Position numbers and translations under genes: made by a program
Source: Sphingobium sp. Cam5-1
Lineage (GTDB): Bacteria > Pseudomonadota > Alphaproteobacteria > Sphingomonadales > Sphingomonadaceae
Direction of reading: 5' to 3'
Assembly: GCF_015693305.1 (NCBI RefSeq)
Contig: NZ_CP065138.1
Span: forward strand, 806,001-870,000
DNA length: 64,000 nt
In this document: piece after piece, positions 9,836-17,866 of the stretch
Layout of the letters: each line of letters starts with the position of its first letter
Position numbering within the stretch: the stretch's first letter is position 1
The notes under the pieces: generated by a model
What the model was told of the DNA's origin: nothing
Database searches by the model: none
What the model saw: only the letters and a program-made list of their open reading frames with translations

Positions 9836-9935
9836 CTCTCCCCTTTAAGGGAGGGGTTGGGGTGGGGGTGTCCGCGCTATCCTTGCGCCTGGACCTGCCC
9901 ACCCCCTAACCCCCTCCCGCAAGCGGGAGGGGGAA
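9836..9935. repeat. Inverted pair of CTCCCGC-type repeats
   Basis: Left unit CTCCCCTTTAAGGGAGGGG plus GTTGGGGTGGGGG (9836-9868) faces right unit CCACCCCCTAACCCCCTCC plus CGCAAGCGGGAGGGGG (9898-9935). The units are inverted relative to each other, and each contains its own hairpin. Same family as 22841-22882 (inside rnr), 59664-59797 and, more distantly, 30191-30226. It separates the thiolase gene from the downstream hydratase/dehydrogenase gene. Confidence 0.85.
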
Positions 9936-9944
9936 CAATCTCGC

Positions 9945-11153
9945 TCAAACCCGCTCGATAATAATTCCAGTCCCCATCCCCGCACCGACGCACAGGTTCA
10001 CCAGCGCCGTGCCCTTGCCAGACCGCTCCAGTTCATCCAGCGCCGTGCCCAACACCATCGCGCCCGTCGCACCCAGCGGGTGGCCCATGGCAATCGCACC
10101 GCCATTCACGTTGATCTTGTCATGGTCGAGGTCCATCGCCTGCATGTAGCGCAGCACCACGCTCGCAAAGGCCTCGTTCAGCTCCCACAGGTCGATGTCA
10201 TGGCTGCTCATCCCCGCCCGATTGAGCAGTTTCCCCGCCACGAACTCAGGCCCTGTCAGCATGATCAACGGTTCAGAGCCGATCGACGCCATCGCCTTGA
10301 TCCGGGCGCGGGGTTTCAGGCCGTATTTCTCGCCCATCTCCTTGTTGCCGACCAGCACCGCCGCCGCACCATCGACGATGCCGCTGCTGTTGCCCGCATG
10401 ATGGACATGGTTGACCCGCTCCAACTCGGGATATTTGAGCAGCGCGATTGCGTCGAAGCCCGGCATCTCCTCGCCCAGCGCCGCAAAGCTCGGTTTCAGC
10501 GCGGCGAGCGACTGCATCGTCGCGTCGGGCCGCATATGCTCGTCATGGTCCAGCGCGACTTGGCCGATCACATCACGCACAGGAATGATCGATTTGGCAA
10601 ACCGCCCTTCGTCCCACGCCGCCTTCGCCCGCCGCTGGCTTTCCACCGCATAAGCGTCGGCGTCGTCGCGGCTAATGCCGAACTTGGTCGCGATCACGTC
10701 AGCGCCAATGCCCTGTGGCGCGAAATAGGTTTTGTAGGCGACCGCCGGGTCCATCGCGATCGCGCCGCCGTCCGACGACATCGGCACCCGGCTCATCGAT
10801 TCAACACCGCCGCCGATCGCCAGGCCCGCTTCCCCCGCATAGACCTTCGCCGCCGCCATGTTCACCGCCTCCAGTCCCGACGCGCAGAAGCGGTTGATCT
10901 GCACCCCCGGCACGGTCTGCGCATAATCGGCGTTCAGCACGGCGGCGCGGGCGATGTCACCGCCTTGCTCACCGATCGGCGTGACGCAGCCAAGGATCAC
11001 ATCGTCCACGTCCGCCGTGTCGATGGCATTGCGGTCCCGCACCGCCTGCAACACCTGCGTCGCCAGCTGGATAGGGGTGATTTCATGCAACGACCCGTCC
11101 GGCTTGCCCCGGCCTCGGGGCGTCCTCACGGCATCGTAGATAAAGGCTTCCAT
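9945..11153 (-). CDS. Acetyl-CoA acyltransferase (thiolase)
   Basis: Thiolase catalysing the last step of beta-oxidation, 402 residues. The nucleophilic cysteine is C90 in NRFCASGLEAVN. The C-terminal active-site pieces NGGAIAMGHPLGATGA (His) and NLCVGAGMGTG (second Cys) are intact. The start at 11153 (MEAFIYDAVRTPRG) matches the family N-terminus; an upstream extension has no resemblance. It is first in the operon with the multifunctional protein, and its upstream region carries a palindromic operator at 11201-11216. Confidence 0.94.
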   Translation of the reverse strand: MEAFIYDAVRTPRGRGKPDGSLHEITPIQLATQVLQAVRDRNAIDTADVDDVILGCVTPIGEQGGDIARAAVLNADYAQTVPGVQINRFCASGLEAVNMAAAKVYAGEAGLAIGGGVESMSRVPMSSDGGAIAMDPAVAYKTYFAPQGIGADVIATKFGISRDDADAYAVESQRRAKAAWDEGRFAKSIIPVRDVIGQVALDHDEHMRPDATMQSLAALKPSFAALGEEMPGFDAIALLKYPELERVNHVHHAGNSSGIVDGAAAVLVGNKEMGEKYGLKPRARIKAMASIGSEPLIMLTGPEFVAGKLLNRAGMSSHDIDLWELNEAFASVVLRYMQAMDLDHDKINVNGGAIAMGHPLGATGAMVLGTALDELERSGKGTALVNLCVGAGMGTGIIIERV

Positions 11154-11200
11154 TGCTCTGTCATTCCTCTCCGCTTGGCGTCCGGCGCGCCGCAAATGTA

Positions 11201-11216
11201 TTTACGTTTACGTAAA
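11201..11216. promoter_or_regulatory. Palindromic operator upstream of beta-oxidation operon
   Basis: TTTACGTTTACGTAAA, a near-perfect 16-bp palindrome, 48 bp upstream of the thiolase start and between divergent genes. It resembles, from memory, the site of the MerR-family regulator LiuR that controls branched-chain amino acid and fatty-acid degradation genes in proteobacteria. A TetR-type fatty-acid regulator is an alternative. No regulator gene is adjacent. Confidence 0.55.
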
Positions 11217-11302
11217 GTGCAAGTCTATTCGCTTTAACATTGAACTGCTTTCCTACCTTCCGCGTTTGACGCTCCAATCGTTTTCGGGTTCATGCATTTT
11301 TC

Positions 11303-12964
11303 GTGTCAGAGGCAGATTCTCCTCCAGCGCCATCGCCCTTCGCCATCCCCATCTTCCGCGCGGTATGGTTCGCCAGCCTCGCGTCCAACTTCGGCGGGTT
11401 GATCCAATCGGTCGGCGCGGCGTGGATAATGACCTCGCTGTCTGGCTCCCCCATGCTCGTCGCACTGGTGCCCGCATCGACCACCTTGCCGATCATGCTG
11501 CTCTCCCTTTGGGCAGGCGCGGTCGCGGATAATCTCGACCGTCGCCTTGTCATGCTCGCCTGCCAGCTGTCGATGCTGCTGGTGTCCGCATCGCTCGCGC
11601 TATTCGCTTGGGCAGGGCTACTCACGCCTTGGTCGCTGCTCGCCTTCACCTTTCTCGTCGGCTGCGCCACCGCCATCAACGGCCCGGCGTGGCAAGCATC
11701 GGTCGGCGACATGGTCCCGCGTTCCCAGCTGCCCAGCGCCGTCGCGCTCAACAGCATGGGCTTCAACCTTGCGCGCAGTGTCGGTCCCGCACTCGGCGGC
11801 ATCATCGTCGCAGCCGCAGGCGCAGCCGCCGCCTTCCTCACCAATGCGCTAAGCTACATCGCCCTGACCATAGTGCTCCTCCGCTGGCAGCCCGAACGCG
11901 GGCCGAAACTCCTGCCGCGCGAACGCCTCGGCCTCGCGATGAGGGCAGGCGCGCGCTATGTCGCCATGTCGCCCAAGATCCAGCTCGTCCTCCTGCGCGC
12001 AGGAGCTTTCGGCATCGGAGCGAGCGCGGTGTCCGCCCTCATGCCTCTGGTGGCGCGGGACCTGTTGAATGGCGACGCCCTTACCTTCGGCATCCTGAGC
12101 GGGGCGTTCGGCATCGGCGCAGTCCTGGGCGCGCTCTCGTCAGGCAGGCTCCGCCGCCGCTTCGCGATCGAAACCATCGTTCGCACGGCCGCCCTTGCGC
12201 TGGCAATAGGCACCGCGATCACGGCTTCCACCGGCTGGCTGCTTGTGACCATAGCAGGGCTCCTGCTCTGCGGCGCAGGCTGGGTTATCGCGCTGTCGAC
12301 CTTCAACGTCTCGGTCCAGATGTCGGCCCCCCGATGGGTGCTGGCGCGCGCCGTCGCCCTTTACCAGATGACGGCGTTTGGCGGCATGGCACTGGGCGCC
12401 TGGCTGTTCGGCTGGCTGGCGGAACATATGGGCGTGGTGACGTCACTCCACGTCGCCGCCGGGGTGCAGTTCGCGGCGGCGATGGTCGGCCTTTTCCTGC
12501 CGCTATCCCAGACCGGCGATGAAAATCTCGACCTTCTGAACCGCTGGCAGGAACCGCAAACCTCGGTGCCCATCGAGCCACGCAGCGGGCCGGTTGTCAT
12601 CACCATCGAATATCGCATCCCGGCAGGCTCCGTCGTGCCGTTCCTCACCGCGATGAGCGAGCGCCGCCGCATTCGCCGGCGCGACGGCGCGCATGGCTGG
12701 TCTCTGCTCAGGGACCTTGCCGACCCCGAATTATGGGTCGAGCGTTATCATGTCTCCACCTGGCTGGACTATGTCCGCCACAACAGCCGCCGGACCATGG
12801 CCGATACCGCCAATTCCGACGCTCTTGCAGCGTTGCACAGCGGACCTCATCCGCCAGTCGTTCACCGCATGCTGGAAAGGCAGACCGGCTCGCTGCCGAT
12901 CGGCAGGATGCCCGATGTGCGGGAGATGGACGACCCGATGACCGACCCGACCCGGTCGAGCTGA
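11303..12964 (+). CDS. MFS transporter with C-terminal soluble domain (MFS_3 / EntS-like)
   Basis: Predicted inner-membrane exporter, 553 residues. About residues 15-405 form the transporter, with FRAVWFASLASNFGGLIQSVG at the first helix and repeated hydrophobic segments. It ends with a ~130-residue cytoplasmic domain (VVITIEYRIP...RRDGAHGWSLLRD...RYHVSTWLDYVRH) typical of the MFS_3 'transmembrane secretion effector' family. The start is GTG at 11303; the nearby ATG at 11292 is out of frame. It is transcribed divergently from the thiolase operon and convergently with the next gene (4-bp gap). The substrate is unknown; relatives include siderophore exporters. Confidence 0.88.
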   Translation: MSEADSPPAPSPFAIPIFRAVWFASLASNFGGLIQSVGAAWIMTSLSGSPMLVALVPASTTLPIMLLSLWAGAVADNLDRRLVMLACQLSMLLVSASLALFAWAGLLTPWSLLAFTFLVGCATAINGPAWQASVGDMVPRSQLPSAVALNSMGFNLARSVGPALGGIIVAAAGAAAAFLTNALSYIALTIVLLRWQPERGPKLLPRERLGLAMRAGARYVAMSPKIQLVLLRAGAFGIGASAVSALMPLVARDLLNGDALTFGILSGAFGIGAVLGALSSGRLRRRFAIETIVRTAALALAIGTAITASTGWLLVTIAGLLLCGAGWVIALSTFNVSVQMSAPRWVLARAVALYQMTAFGGMALGAWLFGWLAEHMGVVTSLHVAAGVQFAAAMVGLFLPLSQTGDENLDLLNRWQEPQTSVPIEPRSGPVVITIEYRIPAGSVVPFLTAMSERRRIRRRDGAHGWSLLRDLADPELWVERYHVSTWLDYVRHNSRRTMADTANSDALAALHSGPHPPVVHRMLERQTGSLPIGRMPDVREMDDPMTDPTRSS

Positions 12965-12968
12965 ACGG

Positions 12969-13550
12969 CTATCCCTGCGGCAGGTCGTCCGGCGTGTCGA
13001 TATCGACCAACGAACTGCTCATCGCTTCGATTTGAAGCCCTCGGCTTAACAATGCCCTAGCGCCCTGATCACCGCGCAGGGTCAGCAACTCGGGAAAATG
13101 CTTTCGTCCGATGAAGGCGGGCGGCGAGGAAGAAAAGCCGTCCGTACTCGCCACCACCGACCGCACATCCTCCGCCGCCAGGCATATCCGGTTATAATGC
13201 GACTGCGGGACGTACGGCATGTCGGCAAGGCAGATGAGAATGCCCCGACATTGCCTGATCGGCATGACATGGCTCACGGCCAGCACGATACTGCTCGCCA
13301 GCCCCTCTTCAGGCTTGTCATTGACCAATATGCTGTAACCACGCCTCTCCAGTTTCCGATGGATATCGGGAGCATCGGCGATGGGCCGCGTCACCGCCAC
13401 CAGTTCTGCGAAGGCGAGGGAGGCAACGGCCTCCAGCGTATGGGCAACGACCGGCTTGCCATTGAGGTCAGCCATTAACTTGTCCGCCTCGCCAAAGCGC
13501 GACGACGTCCCCGCGGCCAGCAACACGGCTGCGATACGTTCAGTCCGCAC
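12969..13550 (-). CDS. MobA/MocA-like nucleotidyltransferase
   Basis: 193-residue NTP transferase of the molybdenum-cofactor cytidylyl/guanylyltransferase family. The nucleotide-binding segment AAVLLAAGTSSRFGEADKLM is at residues 8-27, and the metal-binding CLADMPYV is near 107-114. In MocA-like proteins this arrangement transfers CMP or GMP to molybdopterin, but no molybdoenzyme is adjacent, so the acceptor is an inference. It is transcribed divergently from folE. Confidence 0.8.
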   Translation of the reverse strand: MRTERIAAVLLAAGTSSRFGEADKLMADLNGKPVVAHTLEAVASLAFAELVAVTRPIADAPDIHRKLERRGYSILVNDKPEEGLASSIVLAVSHVMPIRQCRGILICLADMPYVPQSHYNRICLAAEDVRSVVASTDGFSSSPPAFIGRKHFPELLTLRGDQGARALLSRGLQIEAMSSSLVDIDTPDDLPQG

Positions 13551-13743
13551 GCCTCAGCCTTGATGCCATGGGTGGGGGAAGGGCGACGGGACGGCCATGC
13601 TTATCGGATCGGCTTCTTGTGATGCGCGTTGATGTGCCACCCGGCATGACCCCTGTCCATAGTCCCGGTAAAGGGGGCTGGCGTTCCGCAAACATAGCCG
13701 CCATATGCGCCCTGAACAAAGATAATGAGGAGTAGTGCCATCC

Positions 13744-14352
13744 ATGGACTATGATCCCGATGCCGAGGCTGTAGGCGAAGCGATTAAGGAAGTTGTACCC
13801 GCGAAAGTGGCGGAGGCGATCCGCACTTTGATCCGCTGGTCCGGCGACAATCCTGAACGCGAGGGGTTGCTGGAAACCCCCGAACGCGTCGCGCGTGCGT
13901 GGCGGGAATATTGCCGTGGTTATGGCGACGATCCGGCTTTTCATCTGTCGCGCATCTTCCATGAAGTGGGCGGCTATGACGACATCGTGCTGCTGAAGGA
14001 CATTCCGTTCCAGTCGCATTGCGAACATCATATGGCGCCGATCATCGGCCGCGCGCACATCGCCTATCTGCCCGGCAAATATGTGGTCGGCATTTCCAAG
14101 CTGGCGCGCGTGCTGCACGCTTTCGCAAACCGCCTTCAGGTTCAGGAACGGCTGACAGCTGAAGTTGCGAACTGCATCTGGGAACATCTAAAGCCCCAGG
14201 GCGTGGCCGTGGTGATCGAGGCGACGCACGGTTGCATGACCGGGCGGGGCGTTCGTACGCCCAATGTCCTGATGAAGACCAGCCGCATGCTCGGCGTATT
14301 CCGCGAGGACGAAAAAAGTCGCGAGGAAGTGCTGAAGCTCATCGAATCGTGA
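13744..14352 (+). CDS. folE: GTP cyclohydrolase I
   Basis: Converts GTP to 7,8-dihydroneopterin triphosphate, first step of tetrahydrofolate synthesis. From the ATG at 13744 the protein is 202 residues. Zinc ligands C93 and H96 (SHCEHHMAPI) and C164 (THGCMTGRG) are present, as is the conserved LPGKYVVGISKLARVL stretch. The ribosome-binding site GAGGAG at 13727-13732 is 11 bases from this ATG; the GTG at 13735 is too close to it. Its stop overlaps the start of the SDR gene (GTGA), indicating coupling. Confidence 0.97.
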   Translation: MDYDPDAEAVGEAIKEVVPAKVAEAIRTLIRWSGDNPEREGLLETPERVARAWREYCRGYGDDPAFHLSRIFHEVGGYDDIVLLKDIPFQSHCEHHMAPIIGRAHIAYLPGKYVVGISKLARVLHAFANRLQVQERLTAEVANCIWEHLKPQGVAVVIEATHGCMTGRGVRTPNVLMKTSRMLGVFREDEKSREEVLKLIES

Positions 14353-15185
14353 ACGACAAGGAAACACCCGCATACCGCCCGCTCGGCGGCGCGCGCGGGC
14401 AGGCCGAAGGACCGCTTCCGCTGGCGAACAAGCGGTTGGCGCTTATCACCGGCGGCCACAGGCGGCTGGGTGGCGTCATTGCCGCCGGGTTCGCACGCGT
14501 CGGCTATTCCCTCGCTATTCACGGCAGCCATGACACGCGGTTGGACTCGGCGCTTGCCCTGACCCTCGATGAAAATGGCACCGAATGGGACGGCTTTACC
14601 GCCGATTTCTCTGATCCTGAAAGCGCCGAGGAACTGGTTGCCAAGGTCGCCGAACGTTTCGGCCGTCCGCCCGATATATTGGTGAATAGCGCCGCGATCT
14701 TCGGTCAGGACCGGCTGGATAATGTCTCCGCCGACGATCTCATGCGGCATTATGCCGTCAATTGCGCCGCGCCCGCGTTGCTCACAAAATCCTTCGCAAC
14801 CATCCCGGCCGGGGTGGCGGATCGGTGCATCATCAATATCCTTGATCAGCGGATCGATCATCCGCACGCCGATCAGCTGGCCTATACCTTGTCGAAGTCG
14901 GCGCTGGCGGGGCTGACCCGCCTTTCCGCCGCCAGCCTCGCTCCACATATCCGGGTCAACGCAGTCGCGCCCGGCCTCACCATCGCAACGCCCGATTATG
15001 ATGAAGCGCAGATGGAACGGCTCCAATCGGCCATGCCGCTCGGCCGCTTGCCGTTGGCGGAGCAGATTGCGGAGGCGGTCCTCTATCTGGCGCAGGCGAG
15101 CGCCGTCACCGGGCAGACGCTTTATGTTGACGGTGGCGCGCATATGCGCAGCTACGACCGCGACTTCATGCATATGGGACGGTGA
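14349..15185 (+). CDS. SDR oxidoreductase, probable pteridine reductase (FolM/PTR1-like)
   Basis: Short-chain dehydrogenase of 278 residues starting with GTG in a 4-bp overlap with folE. The cofactor motif is TGGHRRLGG (34-42), the arginine-containing variant typical of pteridine reductases rather than the classic TGxxxGIG. The usual catalytic Ser is absent; instead D166, Y179 and K183 have the spacing of the Asp-Tyr-Lys triad of PTR1. NSA (113-115) and the C-terminal VDGGAH are present. With folE directly upstream, reduction of dihydropterin or dihydrofolate is the best inference. Confidence 0.85.
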   Translation: MNDKETPAYRPLGGARGQAEGPLPLANKRLALITGGHRRLGGVIAAGFARVGYSLAIHGSHDTRLDSALALTLDENGTEWDGFTADFSDPESAEELVAKVAERFGRPPDILVNSAAIFGQDRLDNVSADDLMRHYAVNCAAPALLTKSFATIPAGVADRCIINILDQRIDHPHADQLAYTLSKSALAGLTRLSAASLAPHIRVNAVAPGLTIATPDYDEAQMERLQSAMPLGRLPLAEQIAEAVLYLAQASAVTGQTLYVDGGAHMRSYDRDFMHMGR

Positions 15186-15238
15186 TCGGCGGTGGCTCTT
15201 GCTGCCCCGCTGCACCGCAGATTTGAAGGAAGATGACG

Positions 15239-16015
15239 ATGAGCTTCGAAACGATTTTGGTCGAACAGCGCGAAGCGGTGACGCTGGTCACGCTGAACCG
15301 TCCGCAGGCGCTGAACGCGCTCAACACGCAGGTGTTGGCGGATCTCAGCGCCGCTTTCGCGGCCTATGACGCTGATCCTTCGCAACTGTGCCTGGTCCTG
15401 ACCGGCAGCGAAAAGGCCTTCGCCGCAGGCGCCGACATCAAGGAAATGGTCAGCAAGGAAGCCGCAGACTTCTTCCTGGAGGACTTCTTCTCCGGCTGGC
15501 AAAAACATGTGGTGGCGACGCGCAAACCGTGGATCGCCGCTGTCGCGGGCTTTGCGCTGGGCGGCGGCTGTGAACTGGCCATGATGGCCGACTTCATCAT
15601 CGCTGCCGATACCGCCAAATTCGGTCAGCCGGAAATCAAGCTTGGCGTCGCGCCGGGCATGGGCGGGTCGCAGCGCCTGACCAAGGCGGTCGGCAAGGCG
15701 AAGGCGATGGAAATGTGCCTCACCGGCCGCATGATGGGCGCGGAAGAAGCCGAGCGTACGGGCCTGGTGTCACGCATCGTACCGGCGGCGGAGCTGGTGG
15801 ATGACGCGCTCAAGACCGCTGCGGCCATTGCTTCCATGCCGCCCATGGCGACCATGGTGAACAAGGAGATGGTGAACCTCGCCTTCGAAACCATGCTGGG
15901 TCAGGGGCTGCTTACCGAAAGGCGTCTGTTCCAGCTGCTCACCGCCACGGAAGACCGGGTAGAGGGCATGACCGCCTTCGTCGAGAAGCGCCCGGGCGTG
16001 TGGAAGGGCCGCTGA
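15239..16015 (+). CDS. Enoyl-CoA hydratase (crotonase)
   Basis: Short-chain enoyl-CoA hydratase, 258 residues. Oxyanion-hole segments [14 protein letters not shown] and [16 protein letters not shown] are clear, and the catalytic glutamates are in GGGCE and in the following QPEIKLG region. The start at 15239 is preferred over 15233 because AAGGAAG at 15226-15232 then sits 6 bases upstream. It is 53 bp behind the SDR gene and possibly in the same transcript. Immediately downstream are two DnaA-box motifs. Confidence 0.93.
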   Translation: MSFETILVEQREAVTLVTLNRPQALNALNTQVLADLSAAFAAYDADPSQLCLVLTGSEKAFAAGADIKEMVSKEAADFFLEDFFSGWQKHVVATRKPWIAAVAGFALGGGCELAMMADFIIAADTAKFGQPEIKLGVAPGMGGSQRLTKAVGKAKAMEMCLTGRMMGAEEAERTGLVSRIVPAAELVDDALKTAAAIASMPPMATMVNKEMVNLAFETMLGQGLLTERRLFQLLTATEDRVEGMTAFVEKRPGVWKGR

Positions 16016-16029
16016 CCGGCGCGAAAAAA

Positions 16030-16048
16030 ATATCCACACTTATCCACA
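16030..16048 (+). promoter_or_regulatory. Tandem DnaA-box motifs
   Basis: ATATCCACA (16030-16038, one mismatch) and TTATCCACA (16040-16048, exact consensus) lie head to tail with a one-base gap, preceded by a run of seven A. They begin 14 bases after the crotonase stop. They could bind DnaA; whether they are part of an origin, a DnaA-titration site or a regulated promoter cannot be told here. Confidence 0.6.
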
Positions 16049-16436
16049 GCTTTAGACAGGGACTGTCGCTGAACCGTCAGATTCCGCTTTGAACGACTCA
16101 CATTTGGTGAGACCTTCGACCTATCGAAACGGAAGAAGAAACGGAGAAATCCGGATCATCAAATCGGCGATCATATCAAAGATTTGACTGACGTTTCGGT
16201 CATCAGGCTGAAATTGGAACTGCAAGGTTCGAATGGAAACTGATGGTCTTCTAAAGACCGGTCATGCACGCGCGAAAGCGAACGTCGGACGTGGAATTTT
16301 GAAGACGGCTGCGGAATATGGCGAATAGCCGGACAGCCGGAGCAGACACGATGCCAAACCTTCGCGGTAGAAGCATCGCGCGCCGAGTCCGATGATCGCA
16401 TCCTGAAAGGGAAGCGGATCCGGGACACGACGGAAG

Positions 16437-16474
16437 TGGGGACCGACAGCAATGTCGGCCCCCATTTTGCTTTT
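16437..16474 (+). terminator. Rho-independent terminator
   Basis: Stem TGGGG-A-CCGACA / TGTCGG-C-CCCCA with loop GCAA, followed by TTTTGCTTTT. Oriented rightward, ending whatever is transcribed from the gene-free region. Confidence 0.85.
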
Positions 16475-16582
16475 GGGCTGCCTGCGCCGTTTCCCATTAT
16501 CCTAAAGTCTATGTCTCTTTATTGCCAATCCATCGGCGCGGCTCTTCTGTACTCTATGAGGAGGATAGAGAAGGATCGCATC

Positions 16583-16861
16583 ATGGATGACCAGCTGAAT
16601 TCGTCGGTAACGGAGGACAGACGCAATTTTCTGAAGACCTGCGGCCGGTTCGCGGCAACGGTCCCGCCTGCCATGACCATCCTTTTATCCACTTCGCTAA
16701 GCTCCGAAGCAATCGCCGCATCCAGTGGCGGTGGGGGCGGAGGAGACCGAGGCCCCAGGGACAGCGGCCCCAAACCCGGCCCCGATTCCACGCCGAAATA
16801 TGGCTCACTCGACACTGGGATAAAGACGGTGGAAGTGCCACGGGATAAACCGCGCACGTAG
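16583..16861 (+). CDS. Small secreted protein with Tat-type signal, Gly-rich
   Basis: 92 residues. The N-terminus has a twin-arginine-like motif, DRRNFLK, followed by a hydrophobic stretch (FAATVPPAMTILLSTSLSS) and a likely cleavage after EAIAA. The mature part is short and rich in glycine, proline and charged residues. The start at ATG 16583 is supported by AAGGAT 8 bases upstream; in-frame sequence further upstream overlaps the terminator. Small proteins with this RRxFL...TLLLSTSLSS pattern recur in sphingomonads, but no function is known to me. Confidence 0.7.
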   Translation: MDDQLNSSVTEDRRNFLKTCGRFAATVPPAMTILLSTSLSSEAIAASSGGGGGGDRGPRDSGPKPGPDSTPKYGSLDTGIKTVEVPRDKPRT

Positions 16862-16899
16862 GTCTCACCGATCTGTAGAAGCCCGTCCTGCAAGAGCGA

Positions 16900-16975
<76 letters not shown>

Positions 16976-17005
16976 ACGTCGTTTGGACGGAAAAGCGCCT
17001 TACTA

Positions 17006-17866
17006 TCAGATGACACCGAACGTCCAGCCCTCCGTTGCGGCAATATGCGGATTGAGCGCGGGTGGGGTCCAGAGGCTCGGCCTTGGCGCGACGTTGCGCA
17101 TCCATGCGGCGGTCACGATCGCGTCCGCGCCATGATCATCCGGCGGCAATCCCTCATAGGGCTGAGAGCCGAGCGTGGATAGCGCATCGTCCAAAGCGCC
17201 CAGGTCCCGCATCTTCGTCCGCCCCTTGGGCCGCCCCGCCGCCCGCGCCGCGATGCTGGTATAAATCTCCACCACCAGCGACCCGTCGCGTGGTGCCGGG
17301 TCGAATGGCCAGACGGGAACTTGATCCCGCACATGATGGAGCAGGCGCATCCCCGCAAAGCTCGCCTTCGCCACCTGCGCCGCGCCGATCGCGTCGTAGA
17401 CGGTGGACGGCTTGCCCCCGCCGCCCGCATTATAATGGGCTTCGCACACCCGGTTGTGCATGAAGTCGGCTTTCACTCCGTCCGCCTTGCCGAAGTAGAA
17501 ATGGCGGCGGTGCGTGACGTGTAGCAGGCTTCCCGCGCCCAGATCGGGATCATCGCAGACACTATCGACATAGGCCCAGAATTCAGGCCCCGTCACTGGC
17601 ACCTCATCGCCCGGCAGATACGCCTCCCGCGCCACAAAGGGCGGCGCAAAGCTGAAATCGAAACCGAACAGCGTCGGCGCCTCCGCAGCCGCGGCGATCA
17701 ACCACTCCGCCACCGCCGCGCGGGACCAAAAGCCGCCGTCTTTCGGATGGATAAGCCGGGGCACGGCGTCACCACGCTCGCACAGCGCCACCGCTATCCC
17801 CTTATGCCGCACACCCTTCGCGCCTGACCAGTCGATCGCAGCATAGCGGGCGAAGCGCGGCGTCAT
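17006..17866 (-). CDS. Conserved protein of unknown function, RNase H-like/DUF429-like
   Basis: 286 residues from the ATG at 17866, which overlaps the rarA stop by 4 bp (ATGA); a longer start would lie inside rarA. The N-terminus AAIDWSGAKG followed by GFDFSFAPP resembles the first acidic strands of RNase H-fold proteins such as DUF429, and DDHGADAIVTAAW near the C-terminus could supply further acidic residues. The family assignment is tentative. Tight coupling to rarA suggests a shared DNA-maintenance context, but no activity can be assigned. Confidence 0.6.
   Translation of the reverse strand: MTPRFARYAAIDWSGAKGVRHKGIAVALCERGDAVPRLIHPKDGGFWSRAAVAEWLIAAAAEAPTLFGFDFSFAPPFVAREAYLPGDEVPVTGPEFWAYVDSVCDDPDLGAGSLLHVTHRRHFYFGKADGVKADFMHNRVCEAHYNAGGGGKPSTVYDAIGAAQVAKASFAGMRLLHHVRDQVPVWPFDPAPRDGSLVVEIYTSIAARAAGRPKGRTKMRDLGALDDALSTLGSQPYEGLPPDDHGADAIVTAAWMRNVAPRPSLWTPPALNPHIAATEGWTFGVI

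Larger units (their letters stand above)
16016..16582. other. 567-bp gene-free region with DnaA boxes and hairpins
   Basis: No convincing reading frame on either strand. It contains tandem DnaA-box motifs (16030-16048), a stretch rich in A/G (16120-16155), perfect small hairpins (GGTCTT-CTA-AAGACC at 16245-16259; GATG-ATCG-CATC at 16391-16402) and a strong rightward terminator at 16437-16474. The terminator is 420 nt past the crotonase stop, which suggests a separate untranslated RNA ending there. It does not match the RNase P, SRP, tmRNA or 6S landmarks I know. Confidence 0.5.

Noticed and set aside
16073..16243. A 56-codon open stretch in the plus frame after the DnaA boxes
   Set aside because: No start codon, no ribosome-binding site, and nothing recognisable in the translation.
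16171..16497. 108-codon minus-strand frame in the gene-free region
   Set aside because: It reads through the terminator hairpin, has no ribosome-binding site and no family resemblance.
16436..16582. Upstream extension of the small Tat protein
   Set aside because: It would start in the terminator stem, and it places a good ribosome-binding site and the RR signal internally; ATG 16583 is better.
16016..16582. tmRNA, RNase P RNA or SRP RNA
   Set aside because: None of the conserved core sequences of these RNAs could be found; GGTTCGAAT at 16226-16234 lacks a complementary T-stem.
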